Assembly (NCBI GenBank): GCA_029706075.1
Contig: JAINUG010000037.1
Coordinates: 4,890,736 to 4,954,735, forward strand
Origin: Aldrovandia affinis
Lineage: Eukaryota; Chordata; Actinopteri; Notacanthiformes; Halosauridae
DNA: 64,000 nucleotides
Direction: 5' to 3'
The notes below the pieces were generated by a model, which did no database searches, was not told the DNA's origin, and saw nothing but the letters and a program-made list of their open reading frames with translations. Shown here in pieces: positions 11,314-24,040 of the stretch (within the stretch, counting starts at the first letter, position 1; the number at the start of each line of letters is the position of its first letter). Both the position numbers and the translations under genes were made by a program.

Positions 11314-13025
11314 AACATATTCTTTAGGCATAACATCTACAACAGTAATCAACAGTAATCTAGCCAGCTACGGCTAATTATGCAGATCTTCCAATGCTAG
11401 GTAATGTCCCCTTAACATGGAGAAGATGCGCAAATTCGTATTATTAGAAAGGAGCATTAAAATTCATCATCAGCATCAAGGATTTTCTCTGTATTTTCTT
11501 ATCCGATTAACTGGGTGATACCATACCAATAAGCATTAGGACCCAGCAGACACTGAAAGTGATTGAGTTTTCCTCTTTGTAATCAACAATGGCTTTGCAG
11601 TCATAAGTATTTTCATTGGTCAAATTAAGGGAGGAGGTGGACCCCTGCGTTCCAGCACCACTCCTGTCGCATCTCTCACTCAAGCTCCGTAGCACTAGAA
11701 GCTACCTAGGGGGTTTAATGCAATGAAACGTCAATAGCAAACTGTTAGCTTGCTAGGATGGCAGCCTAACACTAAAGCTGGATATGGACAGCTAGCTAGA
11801 AACATTTCCATTTGTCCTGGTTAGGAAGCTAATGTCAGCTAAGCGTATTGATTCACTTGAAGTTGGAATCTGAGCTTCAGATTTCCTGGTTGCATGTGGT
11901 TTTGCCATGGCCAGGTTGTAAGAGCTACACCCTAACAAACAAACGCACAATGATTAAGCATCGTTGTGTCACCATCACTCACAGTGGAGTGAGGGGCCAC
12001 ACAAAGAACTGCTGAACCCACCACACTGGGGGAAGGCACATTAACATGATAGTACCTGGTAAAGGTGCTGGAAGATGCCTAGCTGGCAGTAGCACATATG
12101 TAACATATAATGTACCATTTACCATACCATTTACTATACAAACACATCATATTTTACTATGCCCATGCAGTGTAGTTCAATACTGTACTGTTACATGCAC
12201 TGTACTGCACTTGACTCTCAGTTTAAAATAGTACACATTGTTAAGGCCACTGTGGATCCCTTGAGGTCAACCTGAACAATCACTCCAGCTCTTTCCAGTG
12301 ATACTCATCTGTGTAATTAGATATGTTTTTCTACTTTTGTGTGGGACAACAATGCATTGTTGTCCTCCTCAACCACAGAAACAACCACAAGCTCAACCAA
12401 CACGAGCAAGTTCTCCAGCTAGCACCAATATTGTTACAAAGTGCTGCTGCGGTATCCTCAGTCATTTATGTATGCAGTTAAGTTGTAATTATCAGTTACT
12501 TTCCTCTGTTTTTACATGTATAAACTCAAATTTCTGTATTGACCAATTACTGCTAGATAATTGTTAGAAATACATCTGTTGTTGAGTTGTAATTGCATTT
12601 TGTATGTGAAGCCCTGATAATGTATTGTAATCTTTGAATTGGAGTCATTTTCATTGATCAGATCTGCTTCTTTGATAGACTAGACTCCAAGCCAAATAAA
12701 TCTCCAAGTCAGTCATTTGTCAAATCTGTTGCCTGGTGATCTTTTGTTGATTTGAAATTTTGTTATAAAAATAAAATTTCTGCCATTTAAAAAAAAGTTA
12801 TATAACATGAATTCATGAACAGGGTTGACATGATCTTGGTGTACAATATCATCATTTTTGTTTCTCTTGGGAGAGCCACAGAAGTGAACAGCTGCCTGCC
12901 AGGGGAGACAGATAGTAAGTAAAAACCGCTTAAGCACAGCATGATAATGGCAGCTAAGGCTAATTTAGCAGCAAAACCTTGCCAACAGAAGCAGGAGAGG
13001 AGCAGAGACACACAAATGCATGAAG

Positions 13026-13070
<45 letters not shown>

Positions 13071-13797
13071 CACGTACACACACGCACTCACACACACACA
13101 CACATACATTCTCTCTCTCTCACACACACACACACACTGCACATAAACACTCATCACTCAAGCACACATCAGCATTTGAAGGTGAAAGAAGGTTTGACAT
13201 GTGCACTGAAGAAGTAATAATTTGATGAGTAATTAATGATGAGTTCTCTTCAACTGAATGATTGGATTTAACTTAACAAAGCAAAATTGCAATCCAGTAC
13301 ATTGTAGAGATGCTGATCAGAAAATTGCGAAATGGGGGCCTCAGAAGCTTATCATAAATAATTATTATAAATCTGTTTCTGTTACATGCAGAATTGGAAT
13401 CTCCCATATTCTAGATAGCTGAAGAATGCCAATTTCAAGGAGGATAAATGCATTCAATTTCTGTGAAAAGGACCTCAACACAGATATAGAACATCTGGAA
13501 ATATTGCCACTGGGCAGAATAATTCATGTTTTGCATCAATTTCACAGGAGTGTTATTAAAGTAACTTGAACCTTCCAGACTTCCACTGCCACCGTGAATG
13601 GTTTGGTTGTCAAAAATTCCCCAAAATGACTTGAATAATTCAAATGAATAATTCAGTTCCACATGGTTAATTTTACGGTTTTATATAATGTTTTATGTGA
13701 AATGTATAGTAATGTAAACCACAGATAATACTAACATCAGATCATTTGCTTTCAGTAAATACATTTCTTAATTGTGACTTTCGCTGGATGAAATGTA
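11314..13797. other. Intergenic stretch without genes
   Basis: Unique-looking AT-rich sequence with a CA/CT microsatellite at about 13027-13138. No exon, transposase or RNA gene is recognised. Confidence 0.45.
13027..13138. repeat. (CA)n and (CT)n compound microsatellite
   Basis: CA dinucleotides, a short CTCTCTCT run near 13111-13119, then CA again. Confidence 0.92.
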
Positions 13798-14188
13798 CAG
13801 GTAACTGTCAAAATAAAGGGGACACCAACATAAAATATATTATTAATAATAATAATAATAATAAACTTTATTTATATAGCACCTTTCATACAAAATTGCA
13901 GCCCAAAGTGCTTTACAGCACTTAATAGGGCACTGAGCCACCACAAGCCACCAGAACAGCTTCTATGCGCCTTGGCATAGATTCTACAAGTGTCTAACAA
14001 TCACCCCTCTTAAAAAGTAATTGAGATCTTCTTCTAGCCATGGTAGCCCAAATAATGGACAACCCTAAGCATGATGGGTTGTTAATTGCTTAATTGACTC
14101 AGGAACCACACCTGTGTGGAAGCACCTGCTTTCAATGTGCTTTGTATCCCTCATTTACTCCTGTTTCCTTTATTGTGGCAGGTACCTG
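13798..14188 (-). mobile_element. Internally deleted Tc1/mariner copy (MITE-like), same family as 24041-24857
   Basis: The ends are inverted: GGTAACTGTCAAAATAAAGG at 13800 and TCCTTTATTGTGGCAGGTAC near 14185, with TA on both sides. Internal blocks match the reverse complement of the 24-kb copy (the GCCACCAGAAC... block, then the AACAATCACCCCTCTT... block), with the transposase region between them missing. A LINE tail sits inside at about 13840-13921. The copy is non-coding. Confidence 0.8.
13840..13921 (-). mobile_element. Short LINE 3' tail inserted in the Tc1 copy
   Basis: The block reads as the reverse complement of the terminal part of the LINE at 10793-11313, from TGCTGTAAAGCACTTTGGG through ATAAATAAAG to an ATT-rich tail. 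It lies where the 24-kb Tc1 copy has uninterrupted sequence, so it is a later and strongly 5'-truncated insertion. Confidence 0.82.
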
Positions 14189-16145
14189 TAAATTGATATT
14201 GTGGTGTCTTAATGTGAATTCACTTTGAGCCACTAGAGGGCACACTTGTAAAAGAAACTGAATCTGCCTTACACCATCACACAATGTGCTGTTTCTCGGT
14301 TTTAGTCTAACTATATACGCATTTTCCTCACACAGATTTGCATTAAAAAATAGGAGTACTCATGCCATTACTGACCTGTATGGTTCCACATGCCTGGCAG
14401 ACGAAGGCACCTCATTCATATCACAGACTGTGGATCCCCTTAAGTCAAAGGACTTCCTCAGAAGGACATTTGATTCTCTCTGTAGCTCCCCCTGCTGGTC
14501 TGGAGAACAAAGAACCATATCTACATTGGACATCTGTGCAAAAAGCCTGAGGTAGCCCAGTGAGGAGAACAGAGCATAGGCTTAACAAGTGGGGGTGACG
14601 GGGGGGGGGGAACATGTCCCCATGTTCCCTTACATTATGTCATCACCCAATATTTAATATGTGGTTACGCCCTTGGAACAGAGGTTTAAATCTCCTTATG
14701 ATTTAATTATCTCCATATATTTACATATTGGATAATTTCACACTCCATATGTTTCATAGAATAAAGCTGAATTTAATAGCAATCATATTACATACTCCTG
14801 TTGTGTATATACTCTGGTTGATTGCATCACATTGCAACAGTTGTGAGTCGATGCAGCTATCAAAGGTCAACTGCATTACTACATCAGCCTCTGACAACTG
14901 TATGAGATATGTACTACATATGTTCATGTTGTACCATGTGCTGCAAGGAGACTGAGATCAGAACAGGAATAAGGCTTTCAGCTGGTGTGCAAATGATTTG
15001 AATTTAATTGCTGTTTATTTTAACAGTTATGGCATACATTTGTCTTTATGCTGATTGAGGCCAGATCCTAATATATACATGTTAAGAATATGCAAAAATG
15101 TTTGCTTTTTTCATGGTTTAATAATGTTCCCAAATGATGCATGTTGCTTGATCAGATTACACCACACGGCTCCCTTGTCCTAATGACACCATACACAGAA
15201 TTCAATGGTTAGAACATTCCAGGTTGCCACGGCCAGTGTCCAGTATCAAAGCTGAAATCCACAGTCCAGCTTCAGTATCCCGCAACATTTGACCTTGAAG
15301 AACTATAATCTTCACCTGGACAGCTGTCTGGACTACAACATATTGGCACGCAAGTTATTTGAAAACATACGTAGTAGGTAAATCAATAACATAATTTTCC
15401 TACACATATCACCATTTCTCAGGTTAAAAGTCGTTAGAGTTAGAAATGTTAGTCTAAAATGTTAGAAGCATGCATTGAAACCAAGCACAATAACTTTGTG
15501 GTATACAACAGTAAGTTGGACAACATAGTTTTTTGGTATTCTTCCAGGGGTGGTTGGGAGCACATCAACCAGAACAGGTGGAGTGTGTCCCAGTGTGTTT
15601 GGAATATACACTGGTAACTGGGCAAGCAAGACAGTGTCTGCTGTCAAATAGGTCTTGTGGAACTACTTCAACAAAAAAAAGGCCAAAGGCAATGAGCTGT
15701 CTCACTACAGTTGTCTGAGGAAGTATAGTTTCCAATTTGCTGCATCTGTGGACTGGCACTTCTCCCCTTCTGTTTTATAGAATCTTTTAACAGGGGCCTA
15801 GTCTCCCGCTGTGGCAAAGTCTAGAGTTTATGCCATCATTAAAGGTGATGTATGAATGCACTGGTGAGCTGCCTACCTCGAAAAACCTTTGATAAATATT
15901 ATGAAAGGAACAGCCTGTCTCTTTAATTGCCTACTTAATTAAATATGTTTAAATGTCATTAAAGTCTGCCTGTGTTTTAAGTATTACATTTCATACGAGA
16001 TTAAAACACAACTGCACCCTGCCACACACACACTCATCACACACACACACAGCCCTCTCAGTACATAAATCATAACCCACAGGTATTTAATATTTTGCAG
16101 AGAAAGGAAAGACTCTCACTTAGCTGTGACATTGGAGTTTCAGAT
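14189..16145. other. Intergenic stretch without genes
   Basis: Unique-looking AT-rich sequence with a G10 run near 14599 and short CA runs near 16030. No exon or known repeat is recognised. Confidence 0.45.
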
Positions 16146-16374
16146 AGCTCACCAGGGATTGGCTCACTCCAAAGCCCTGCTCGCACTAGCTCACCAGGGA
16201 TTGGAGCTGCTCTTGGTTCTATCGCATGCTCAATTGGTTAAAACGCTCTGGGATTGGTTCTATCGCACTAGCTCACCAGGGATTGGTTCTATCGCACTAG
16301 CTCACCAGGGATTGGTTCTATCGCACTAGCTCACCAAGGATTGGTTCTATGGCACTAGCTCACCAGGGATCTCA
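16146..16374. repeat. 29-bp minisatellite
   Basis: Tandem units begin GCTCACCAGGGATTGG and continue TTCTATCGCACTA (29 bases in all). The first units are irregular, and the last four or five are nearly identical and in direct succession up to about 16374. Confidence 0.9.
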
Positions 16375-19080
16375 TCATCTCTCCTCATTGTGATGAATGT
16401 GAAGATGGCTGCCTTAACAGATTAAATGTTCAGTCATTATCTACTTATATTTTAGATTCAAAATCTGTATGTTCTATAATTCATAATTCTTTTTATGGTA
16501 CACAACTATTGTCAACAATCACCACACTTCTTCGGAAGCTTTTTTAAGACCCATGCCCATCTCATTTATCGTAACTTATCATAACAGAAAAAGTAATAAA
16601 GTATTTTCAATGACACCCTTGCAAAATTAGTCGAACGGATGACACGTGCAAGTAAATTTGTGTCCCTTGCCAGGCAGATTTAAAAATACCGGGAATGTCC
16701 AACAAAACACTTTCCATGGGTTTATATTTATAATAGTTGAGGTATTTTACATTGGGAGTCTATACAGTTTGTACGTGTGTGACCAAAGGCCTCATCCTCA
16801 CCTCAAGCAGATCCTCACCAGAGTGCTCTGTGACGTCACAGGTAAGAAAAGAGGCTCGTTCTATAGCTGCTCCGTTGGAGGGCACCTGTGCGCTCTCAGC
16901 ATCTCCGAAATCTGATTCCTACTGCACTGCTGATGAAGGACTCAGAAAGCCCCAGCGAGGAGGAGGCAACTGGATGGCTTTTTATTCCTGTGCAGTCACT
17001 TGACCCATTGTCCTGATCAAATCCTGTACGTGCCAGTAATAACTGTGGCTGGGAGTCTTGCAGAATGATGCATAAGGGCAGTGTCGCTCAGGGAGGGAGG
17101 GTTCTATTACGGAGGATCTTTATTCCACTGCTAGATCAGACACACGGACGAGGCACATGGACATGCCCGGACCAGCAAGGATGTAGATCTGCACTGTGCA
17201 CTAGGTCTGCCCTCAGCATGGCTCTCAGATTAGAAAATTCTCCAGGAACCAGCAGAGAGGAAACATTGTTCTCAGAAGAAAAACACTCTTAGGACCCTAG
17301 GAGGAGTCATAAATCGAAGCTGTGAAGTGAAGCTGTCAGCTTGCTTTATTGGAGCTGTGTTTTAGCCATCTGAAGGCCTCAGCAACGGATCAGCAAGGTT
17401 TTAGTTGGAAAACTGAGTGAATTTGAAAATGACACCAAAACATATTTTATAGGATTTGATCGCGCAGCATGGAAATGTCTGGTGTGTAAAACGTAATCTC
17501 AGCACTGGTTATCATATTTCATGTGTAATATATACCTCAATAAAGATGTTTTACAGTCGGGAGTCAAACATAAATTCGCTACATCTAGCATGGAATGGAC
17601 AAAATACCCCAACAACTTGGTTTATGGAGTAGTCGCACGGTTTTCCTCAATGAAAATGAAATTGGGCCTGAAGAGATTGATATATTGCTCAAAGTGCAAA
17701 AGCACAAACCTCGCGGTCACTCACACATCTGTGGGCTTGACTCGAGACCGAATAGCACAAATAGCACAAACGCTTCGTGGAGTCGGCCTGGCCTTGGCGA
17801 GTTGTGATGATATACTCCAGAGCAGCTGTGCTTCTTACAGTAGAGAAGAGGAAGCACATTTTGGGAGAGACCTGACCCCGCACCTCAGGGGAAGGTAATT
17901 TATACTGACAGTCCTGTACAGGTGACAGCTCCCTCAGCACTTCCTCCATCTCCCCATTGCTCCCTGCAGTTAGGAGAAGGCAGGGGTTACTTCATCCTCC
18001 AGATGCAAAACCGGTCTTGGACTGATTTATGGACTGACTGACAAAAATAAGGGGGCAGTATTGAACTTGAAATGTGAAATATGAAATTCTAAGGCAACCT
18101 AAGATGAGAGGGATTATGCTTCTTATCAGCTTTGTAAGTGTTGGTGATTGGGCTCTTTCCTTTGAAGGCGCATTGCTGAAATTGAAAGTGCCTGGCTTTA
18201 TTCGGTTCATACTCCATACATTTATTTGGTTCATTCTTTTTTACTAAACTGCAAGGCACATCTGCAGAGTAAGCAATATTTGATAATAGTTTACATTATA
18301 AATATTAGTTTATTTTGGTCTTTGTGACATTCTATTCCGATTTGTAGAAAATCATGTCACTAACATGCTTATACAGTGTACCCTGTCCTAATTTACTGTG
18401 TTACACATGTTTCACCACAAGGGGGAGTCAGAGCTTGAGCTTGTCTGAATCAACAGCAGCAGGTTCTCATTTCTATTTTTAAAGTTGGCAGTTTTTTTTG
18501 GTAAGTACTGTCATGATGAAAGATTTGTAAGTTTAGATCTGCCAAAAATATATACATGTGAAAAAAAATGAACAGAACAGGGCTGCTGAAGTTTTAGGGC
18601 GATTGTTCCCTGGCATGAGAGGTTAAGCAACAAAATACAGCCTTTCATTGTCTAGCCTCTGCTGGTTTTAATTGCGGCGTCTGATTTGAGGTTTTCCGTT
18701 TCATTTAAATTAAATGGTGGAAACTATGACTTCATAAGATTTTTGTGTATTTTCTATGGGCTAAACAACTTAATTTCATACCTTATGTTGCAGATGTTCC
18801 ATTCGTTTACTTTTATCTGAGAAACCGGATTCCATGACTGCGTGGCTGGAATATCCAATCAGCTTTAAAGTTAGGGCTTAAAGGAATCTAGTCTATGACC
18901 AAAGACCCAATCTCTGTAAAGGTGATTACAGTATTACAGTGGTTCACATTCTTAACATTACAGTTCCTTCAAGGCTGAAAGAGGAATGTAGTGGAGTTAG
19001 TTGAGAAGAATGTTCGGTCAATGACTTTGCCTTTTAGTCAAATCCTGTATCTGTGAAACTACATACATATACTGTATATA
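16375..19080. other. Intergenic stretch without recognised genes
   Basis: A donor-like site follows a CRE-like TGACGTCA at about 16830-16842 and open frames of up to 125 codons exist (17521-17898). None resembles a known protein or joins to a partner exon. Confidence 0.4.
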
Positions 19081-21813
19081 CAGTGGCTTCGGAAAGTATT
19101 CAGACAGACACTTTTTCCACACTTTGTTATGTTATGGACTCAATTTAAAAAAGTAAGTATGTACACTTTTTTGGGCCATAAATCTACACACAATGCCCTA
19201 TAATGACAAAGCAAAAACACATTTTTAGAAATTGTTGCAAATTTATTAACAATAACAAACTGAAATATTTGATTTACATAAGTATTCTGAACCTTTATAC
19301 AGTACTTTGTAGAAGTGCCTTTGGCAGCAATTACAGCATCAAGTCTTTTTGGGTATGCCTCTACCAGCTTTGCACACCTGCAGTTTCTTCCTTGCAGATC
19401 CTCTCAAGCTCTGTCAGATTGGATGGGGTGCGATCTTCAGTCTCTCCACAGACTTTCAATGGGGTTCAAGTCTGGGATTTGGCTGGGCCACTCAAGGACA
19501 TTCAGAGACTTGTCCCGAAGCCACTCTAATGTCGTCTTGGCTGTGTGCTTTGAGTCGCTGTCGTGCTGAAAGGCGAATCTTCTGGAGCAGGTTCTCTTTA
19601 AGCACCTCTCTGTATTTGGGGTCATCGTTCCCTCAATCTTGACCAGTCTTCCAGTCCCTGCCGCTGAGAAGCATCCCCATAGCATGATGCTGCCACCACC
19701 ACACTTCACCATAGGGTTGGTATTAGCCAGGTGATGAGCAGTACCTATTTTTTTCCACCAGACGTAGCGCTTGGAATTCAGGCCAAAGAGTTCCATTTTT
19801 GAATTATCAGACCAGAGAATCTTTAAGTGCAGTTTGGCTAATTCCAGCTGGGCTGTCATATCAGTGTTGGGGAAGTTACTCTGAAAATGTAGTCAACTAA
19901 GCTACCAATTACTCCACACTGGAAGTAGTTAAGCTACAGCAAAGCTACCATGGTGAAAAAAGTAGTTAGCTACACTAAAACTACATTTAAAAAAAGTAGC
20001 TAACTACATTGAAGTTACTTTATGGGAAAAAATAGTACATGGAAAATGTGTACATACTTACTTTTACTTTAGCTGTTCTAAATGAACTACATTTAAGTGC
20101 AGATACAAAAGCACTGGCTAAATACCTGGTAATTAACACACTGTAAAAGGAAGTGTAATCCAATTTCTTAATTTTCAATACTGAAAATACAGTATGTATG
20201 TATCTGTACAATACAATACAATCTGTATCTTATGTATCTGACAATAAAGACAAAATCTTTTCAGGGAGATCTGTCAATGCATATTAAGGATAAGTAGGTC
20301 TTTATAATGTTGTACACAATTAAAACTTGTAAAATGTAAAAAATAAACAATTAAACACTGATGTCATACAATAAGCAGCTTCTAGCCAGGGTGAGATTAG
20401 ATGCCTATTCTACAGTAGTGAATGAATAGTAAATAGTGAGTCTACAATGTACACCAATATGCACAGTGGAGCACTGGTTTGTTGTTGTTGTTTTTTCTTC
20501 TTCTTGTGTGTCTGTGTGTGTGTGACTACTCATACTGTAGTCAGTGGTATGCTGAGTGTGAGCTACTCACCGACTCACAGAACAGAGCAATCGGTCATCG
20601 GACTCACAGCAGAACTTTTGATTCATACGGCACATTAGCAGTCTCTCAAAGTTCTTGTCCGACAGGCGGTTGCGCTTTCGACTGAACATGTATTTTCCCA
20701 TGGCTTGGGAAAGATGCTTTGATCTCCATTCATTTCAATGGAAAGATGCGCCTGCAAGCGCTTAGCGCGTGAATGGAGACTAAACTAACTAACTAACTAA
20801 GCTAACTAGCTGTCACATAATATGAAAGTATTATTTTATGTGCGCCCCGCCAAGAGAAAATGGCACCGGCCCCACTGCATACAGACGGAATCTAAACGAG
20901 TGCTCAAAGTTGACACTTGGCAGCCCTGCTAGCACGTTTGCTCGTTGATGTTTAATGAATGAACCAAAGCCACAAACTCTGTTTTGAGTGCAGAAATCTA
21001 GAAACCCAAGTTCAACATTCAACTTAGCCATCCCTTCAGCTAACGTACTTAGCTAGAGTTGCATGGTAAAACACCAGATAAATTAGCAACCTCAAGCTAC
21101 TCACCTGAATATGTGTTCTCAAGTTCGAGCTTAGTGTCTTGCATGCGTTGGCACAGAATGCAATGAAAAGTGTATACTTTCTCATTTTCTTTTATTAGTT
21201 TCATTTATGGCGATAGGTATGGCCATGGCGGTTCCACCTCCTCGTCCATGATTATCCAAAAGTACCGCTGCACTTTATCATGAAACAGCTGCCTTGAAGC
21301 CGTCACATGACATTTGATATTTTTTGTGAAAAGGTAAATGTAATAATACTGCTGCTGCTGGAGAGATGTAACTTGTAACTTTTGTCCACGCTACCCTGCT
21401 ACTTGACGAAAATAATAACTGAACGACTTGCAAGCTGCTAGATTTAGGAAGTAATTAAACTACCACAGGTTACTGGAAAATGTAGTTAAATTAGTAGTTC
21501 CGCTACTTGTAATTCCGCTACTCCCCAACACTGCTTTTACTCAGGAGTGGCTTCCGTCTAGCCACTCTACTATAAAGGTCTGATTGATGGAGTGCTGCAG
21601 GGATGGTTGTCCTTCTGGCAGGTTCTCCCATCTCTGCAGAGGAACTCTGAAGCTCTGTTAGAGCGGCCATTGGGTTCTTGGTCACCTCCCTGACCAAGGC
21701 CCTTCTTTCCTGGTTACTGAGTTTGGCTGGACGGCTCAGTTTGTGTGTAGATTGATGGCAATCCATTTTAAATTAAGTCTATAACAGAACAAAGTGTGGA
21801 AAAAGTGAAGAGG
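19081..21813 (-). mobile_element. Tc1-type DNA transposon A, degraded, split by another element
   Basis: The left end is CAGTGGCTTCGGAAAGTATT at 19081. The right side keeps AACAAAGTGTGGAAAAAGTG (about 21786-21806), the complement of the inner left repeat, but lacks the outer end. The - strand encodes Tc1 transposase pieces: the C-terminal half at 19437-19859 ([20 protein letters not shown], then [10 protein letters not shown]) and the N-terminal part at 21534-21766 (SRPAKLSNQERRALVREVTK). The two parts are separated by the hAT-like insertion at 19862-21533. It is not functional as it stands. Confidence 0.9.
19862..21533. mobile_element. Non-autonomous hAT-like element inside transposon A
   Basis: Terminal inverted repeats are CAGTGTTGGGGAAGTTACT at 19862 and the complementary GCTACTCCCCAACACTG ending 21533. 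The first 12 bases are identical, and the sub-terminal regions are rich in GTAGCTA/TAGTTA motifs on both sides. The interior of about 1.6 kb has no transposase. No clear 8-bp target duplication is visible at the junctions, so the hAT assignment rests on the end sequence only. Confidence 0.65.
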
Positions 21814-21830
21814 ATATATATATATATATA

Positions 21831-22369
21831 CACTACCGTTCAAAAGTTTGGGGTCACCTGCTGGAAACTATTTTTATCTAATAATTGACAATGCTTTACA
21901 CCGTATACATTTCTGTAAATACTTTAAAATGACAAAAAAACACATGTAACCTGAACAAAATGAACATCAAAGAAATGTTCAAGAAAATTATATTGAAAAT
22001 GGAATCTTGGATTCCTCAAAATAGTCACCCTTTGGCGTGAGAATAGCCTCACAAACAGTGGCCATTCGGTTAATAAGTTTTAGCAGGAAATCACCCGACA
22101 TGTTTTCCCAGCTATCCTGCAGCAATTCCCAGAGAAACTTGTGGATTGCTTTGCTTTGACTCCTCCTTTCCAGTTTTGTCCCATACAAGTTCTATGGGAT
22201 TGAGGTCTGGACACTGGGCAGGCCAGGTCTTTAGTTTGAGTTGTTGTTCACATTCCTCCTTCACCAGATAGTTCTTGCACAACTTCAAGGTGTGTTTCGG
22301 GTCGTTATCTTGCTGAAGAATGAAGGAGTGCCCAGATGGAAGGTGACCCCAAACTTTTGAACGGTAGTG
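21831..22369 (-). mobile_element. Tc1-type transposon B, internally deleted
   Basis: Perfect 29-base terminal inverted repeats begin CACTACCGTTCAAAAGTTTG (21831-21859 and 22341-22369). The - strand still reads QQDNDPKHTLKLCKNYL and PAQCPDLNPIELVWDKT, the transposase C-terminal catalytic region. At 539 bases the copy is about a third of a complete Tc1 element, and the N-terminal DNA-binding part is missing. It is flanked by TA repeats. Confidence 0.9.
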
Positions 22370-22379
22370 TATATATATA

Positions 22380-24011
22380 CAGTGGGTTCGGAAAGTATTC
22401 AGACCCCCTTAAATTTTTCACTCTTTGTCATATTGCAGCCATTTGCTAAAATCAATTAATTTCATTTTTTTCCTCGTTCATGCACACACAGCACCCAATA
22501 TTGTCAGAAAAACACAGACTTGTAGAAATTTTTGCAGATTTATTACAAAATAAACACTGAAATATCACATGGCCATAAGTATTCAGACCCTTTGCTGTGA
22601 CACTTGTATATTTAACTCAGGTGCTGTCCAATTCTTCTGATCATCCTTGAGATGGGCCTACACCTTCATTGGAGTCCAGCTGTGCTTAATTATATTGATT
22701 GGACTTGATTTGGAAAGGCACACACCTGTCTATGTAAGGTCCCACAGTTGACAGTGCATGTCAGAGTAAAAACCAAGCCATGAAGTCCTAGGAACTCTCC
22801 ATAGACCTCCGAGATAGAATTGTGTTGAGGCATAGATCTGGGGAAGGGTATAAAAACATTGCTAAAGCATTGAAAGCACCCAGGAGAACAGTGGGCTCCA
22901 TCATTGTGAAATGGAATAAGTTTGAAACCACCACAACTCTTCTTAGAGCTGGCCGTCTGGCCAAACTAAGTAACCGGGCAAGAAGGGACATGGTCAGGGA
23001 GGTGACCAAGAACCCAATGGCCACTCTAAGAGAGCTTCAGAGTTCCTCTGCAGCGATGGGAGAACCTGGTAGAAGGACAAACATCTCTGCAGCACTCCCA
23101 TTAATCAGACCTTTATGCTAGCACTTGGCATTCAGGCCAAAAATTTCAATTTGTGTCTCATCAGACCGGATAATCTTTTTCCTGATGCTCTTAGAGTCCT
23201 TTAAGTACCATTTGGCAAACTCCAGGTGGGCTGTCATATGCCTTTCACTCAGAAGTAGCTTCTGTCTAGCCACTACCATAAAGGTCTGATTGATGGGAGT
23301 GCTGCAGAGATGTTTGTCCTTCTACCAGGTTCTCCCATCGCTGCAGAGGAACTCTGAAGCTCTCTTAGAGTGGCCATTGGGTTCTTGGTCACCTCCTGAC
23401 CATGTCCCTTCTTGCCCGGTTACTTAGTTTGGCCAGACGGCCAGCTCTAAGAAGAGTTGTGGTGGTTTCAAACTTATTCCATTTCACAATGATGGAGCCC
23501 ACTGTTCTCCTGGGTGCTTTCAATGCTTTAGCAATGTTTTATACCCTTCCCCAGATCTATGCCTCAACACAATTCTATCTCGGAGGTCTATGGAGAGTTC
23601 CTAGGACTTCATGGCTTGGTTTTTACTCTGACATGCACTGTCAACTGTGGACCTTACATAGACAGTGTGTGCCATTCCAAATCAAGTCCAATCAATATAA
23701 TTAAGCACAGCTGGACTCCAATGAAGGTGTAGGCCCATCTCAAGGATGATCAGAAGAATTGGACAGCACCTGAGTTAAATATACAAGTGTCACAGCAAAG
23801 GGTCTGAATACTTATGGCCATGTGATATTTCAGTGTTTATTTTGTAATAAATCTGCAAAAATGTCTACAAGTCTGTGTTTTTCTGACAATATTGGGTGCT
23901 GTGTGTGCATGAACGAGGAAAAAAAATGAAATTAATTGATTTTAGCAAATGGCTGCAATATGACAAAGAGTGAAAAATTTAAGGGGGTCTGAATACTTTC
24001 CGAACCCACTG
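22380..24011. mobile_element. Tc1-type transposon C, rearranged into a long palindrome
   Basis: The ends are CAGTGGGTTCGGAAAGTATT and its complement. The left arm (22380-23117) is the reverse complement of the right arm (23277-24011), with only about seven to ten visible differences. The spacer is about 160 bases (23118-23276) and matches the middle of a Tc1 transposase on the - strand. Each arm encodes the N-terminal paired-type HTH region of Tc1 transposase (GEGYKNIAKALKAPRRTVGS, AGRLAKLSNRARRDMVREVT), on + in the left arm and - in the right arm. The C-terminal catalytic half is absent. Confidence 0.93.
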
Positions 24012-24040
24012 TATATACACACACACACACACATACATAA

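Noticed and set aside
16646-17898. A cluster of open frames with a good donor after a CRE-like TGACGTCA (about 16842)
   Set aside because: No acceptor-donor chain, no recognisable protein and no matching next exon; kept as unannotated spacer.
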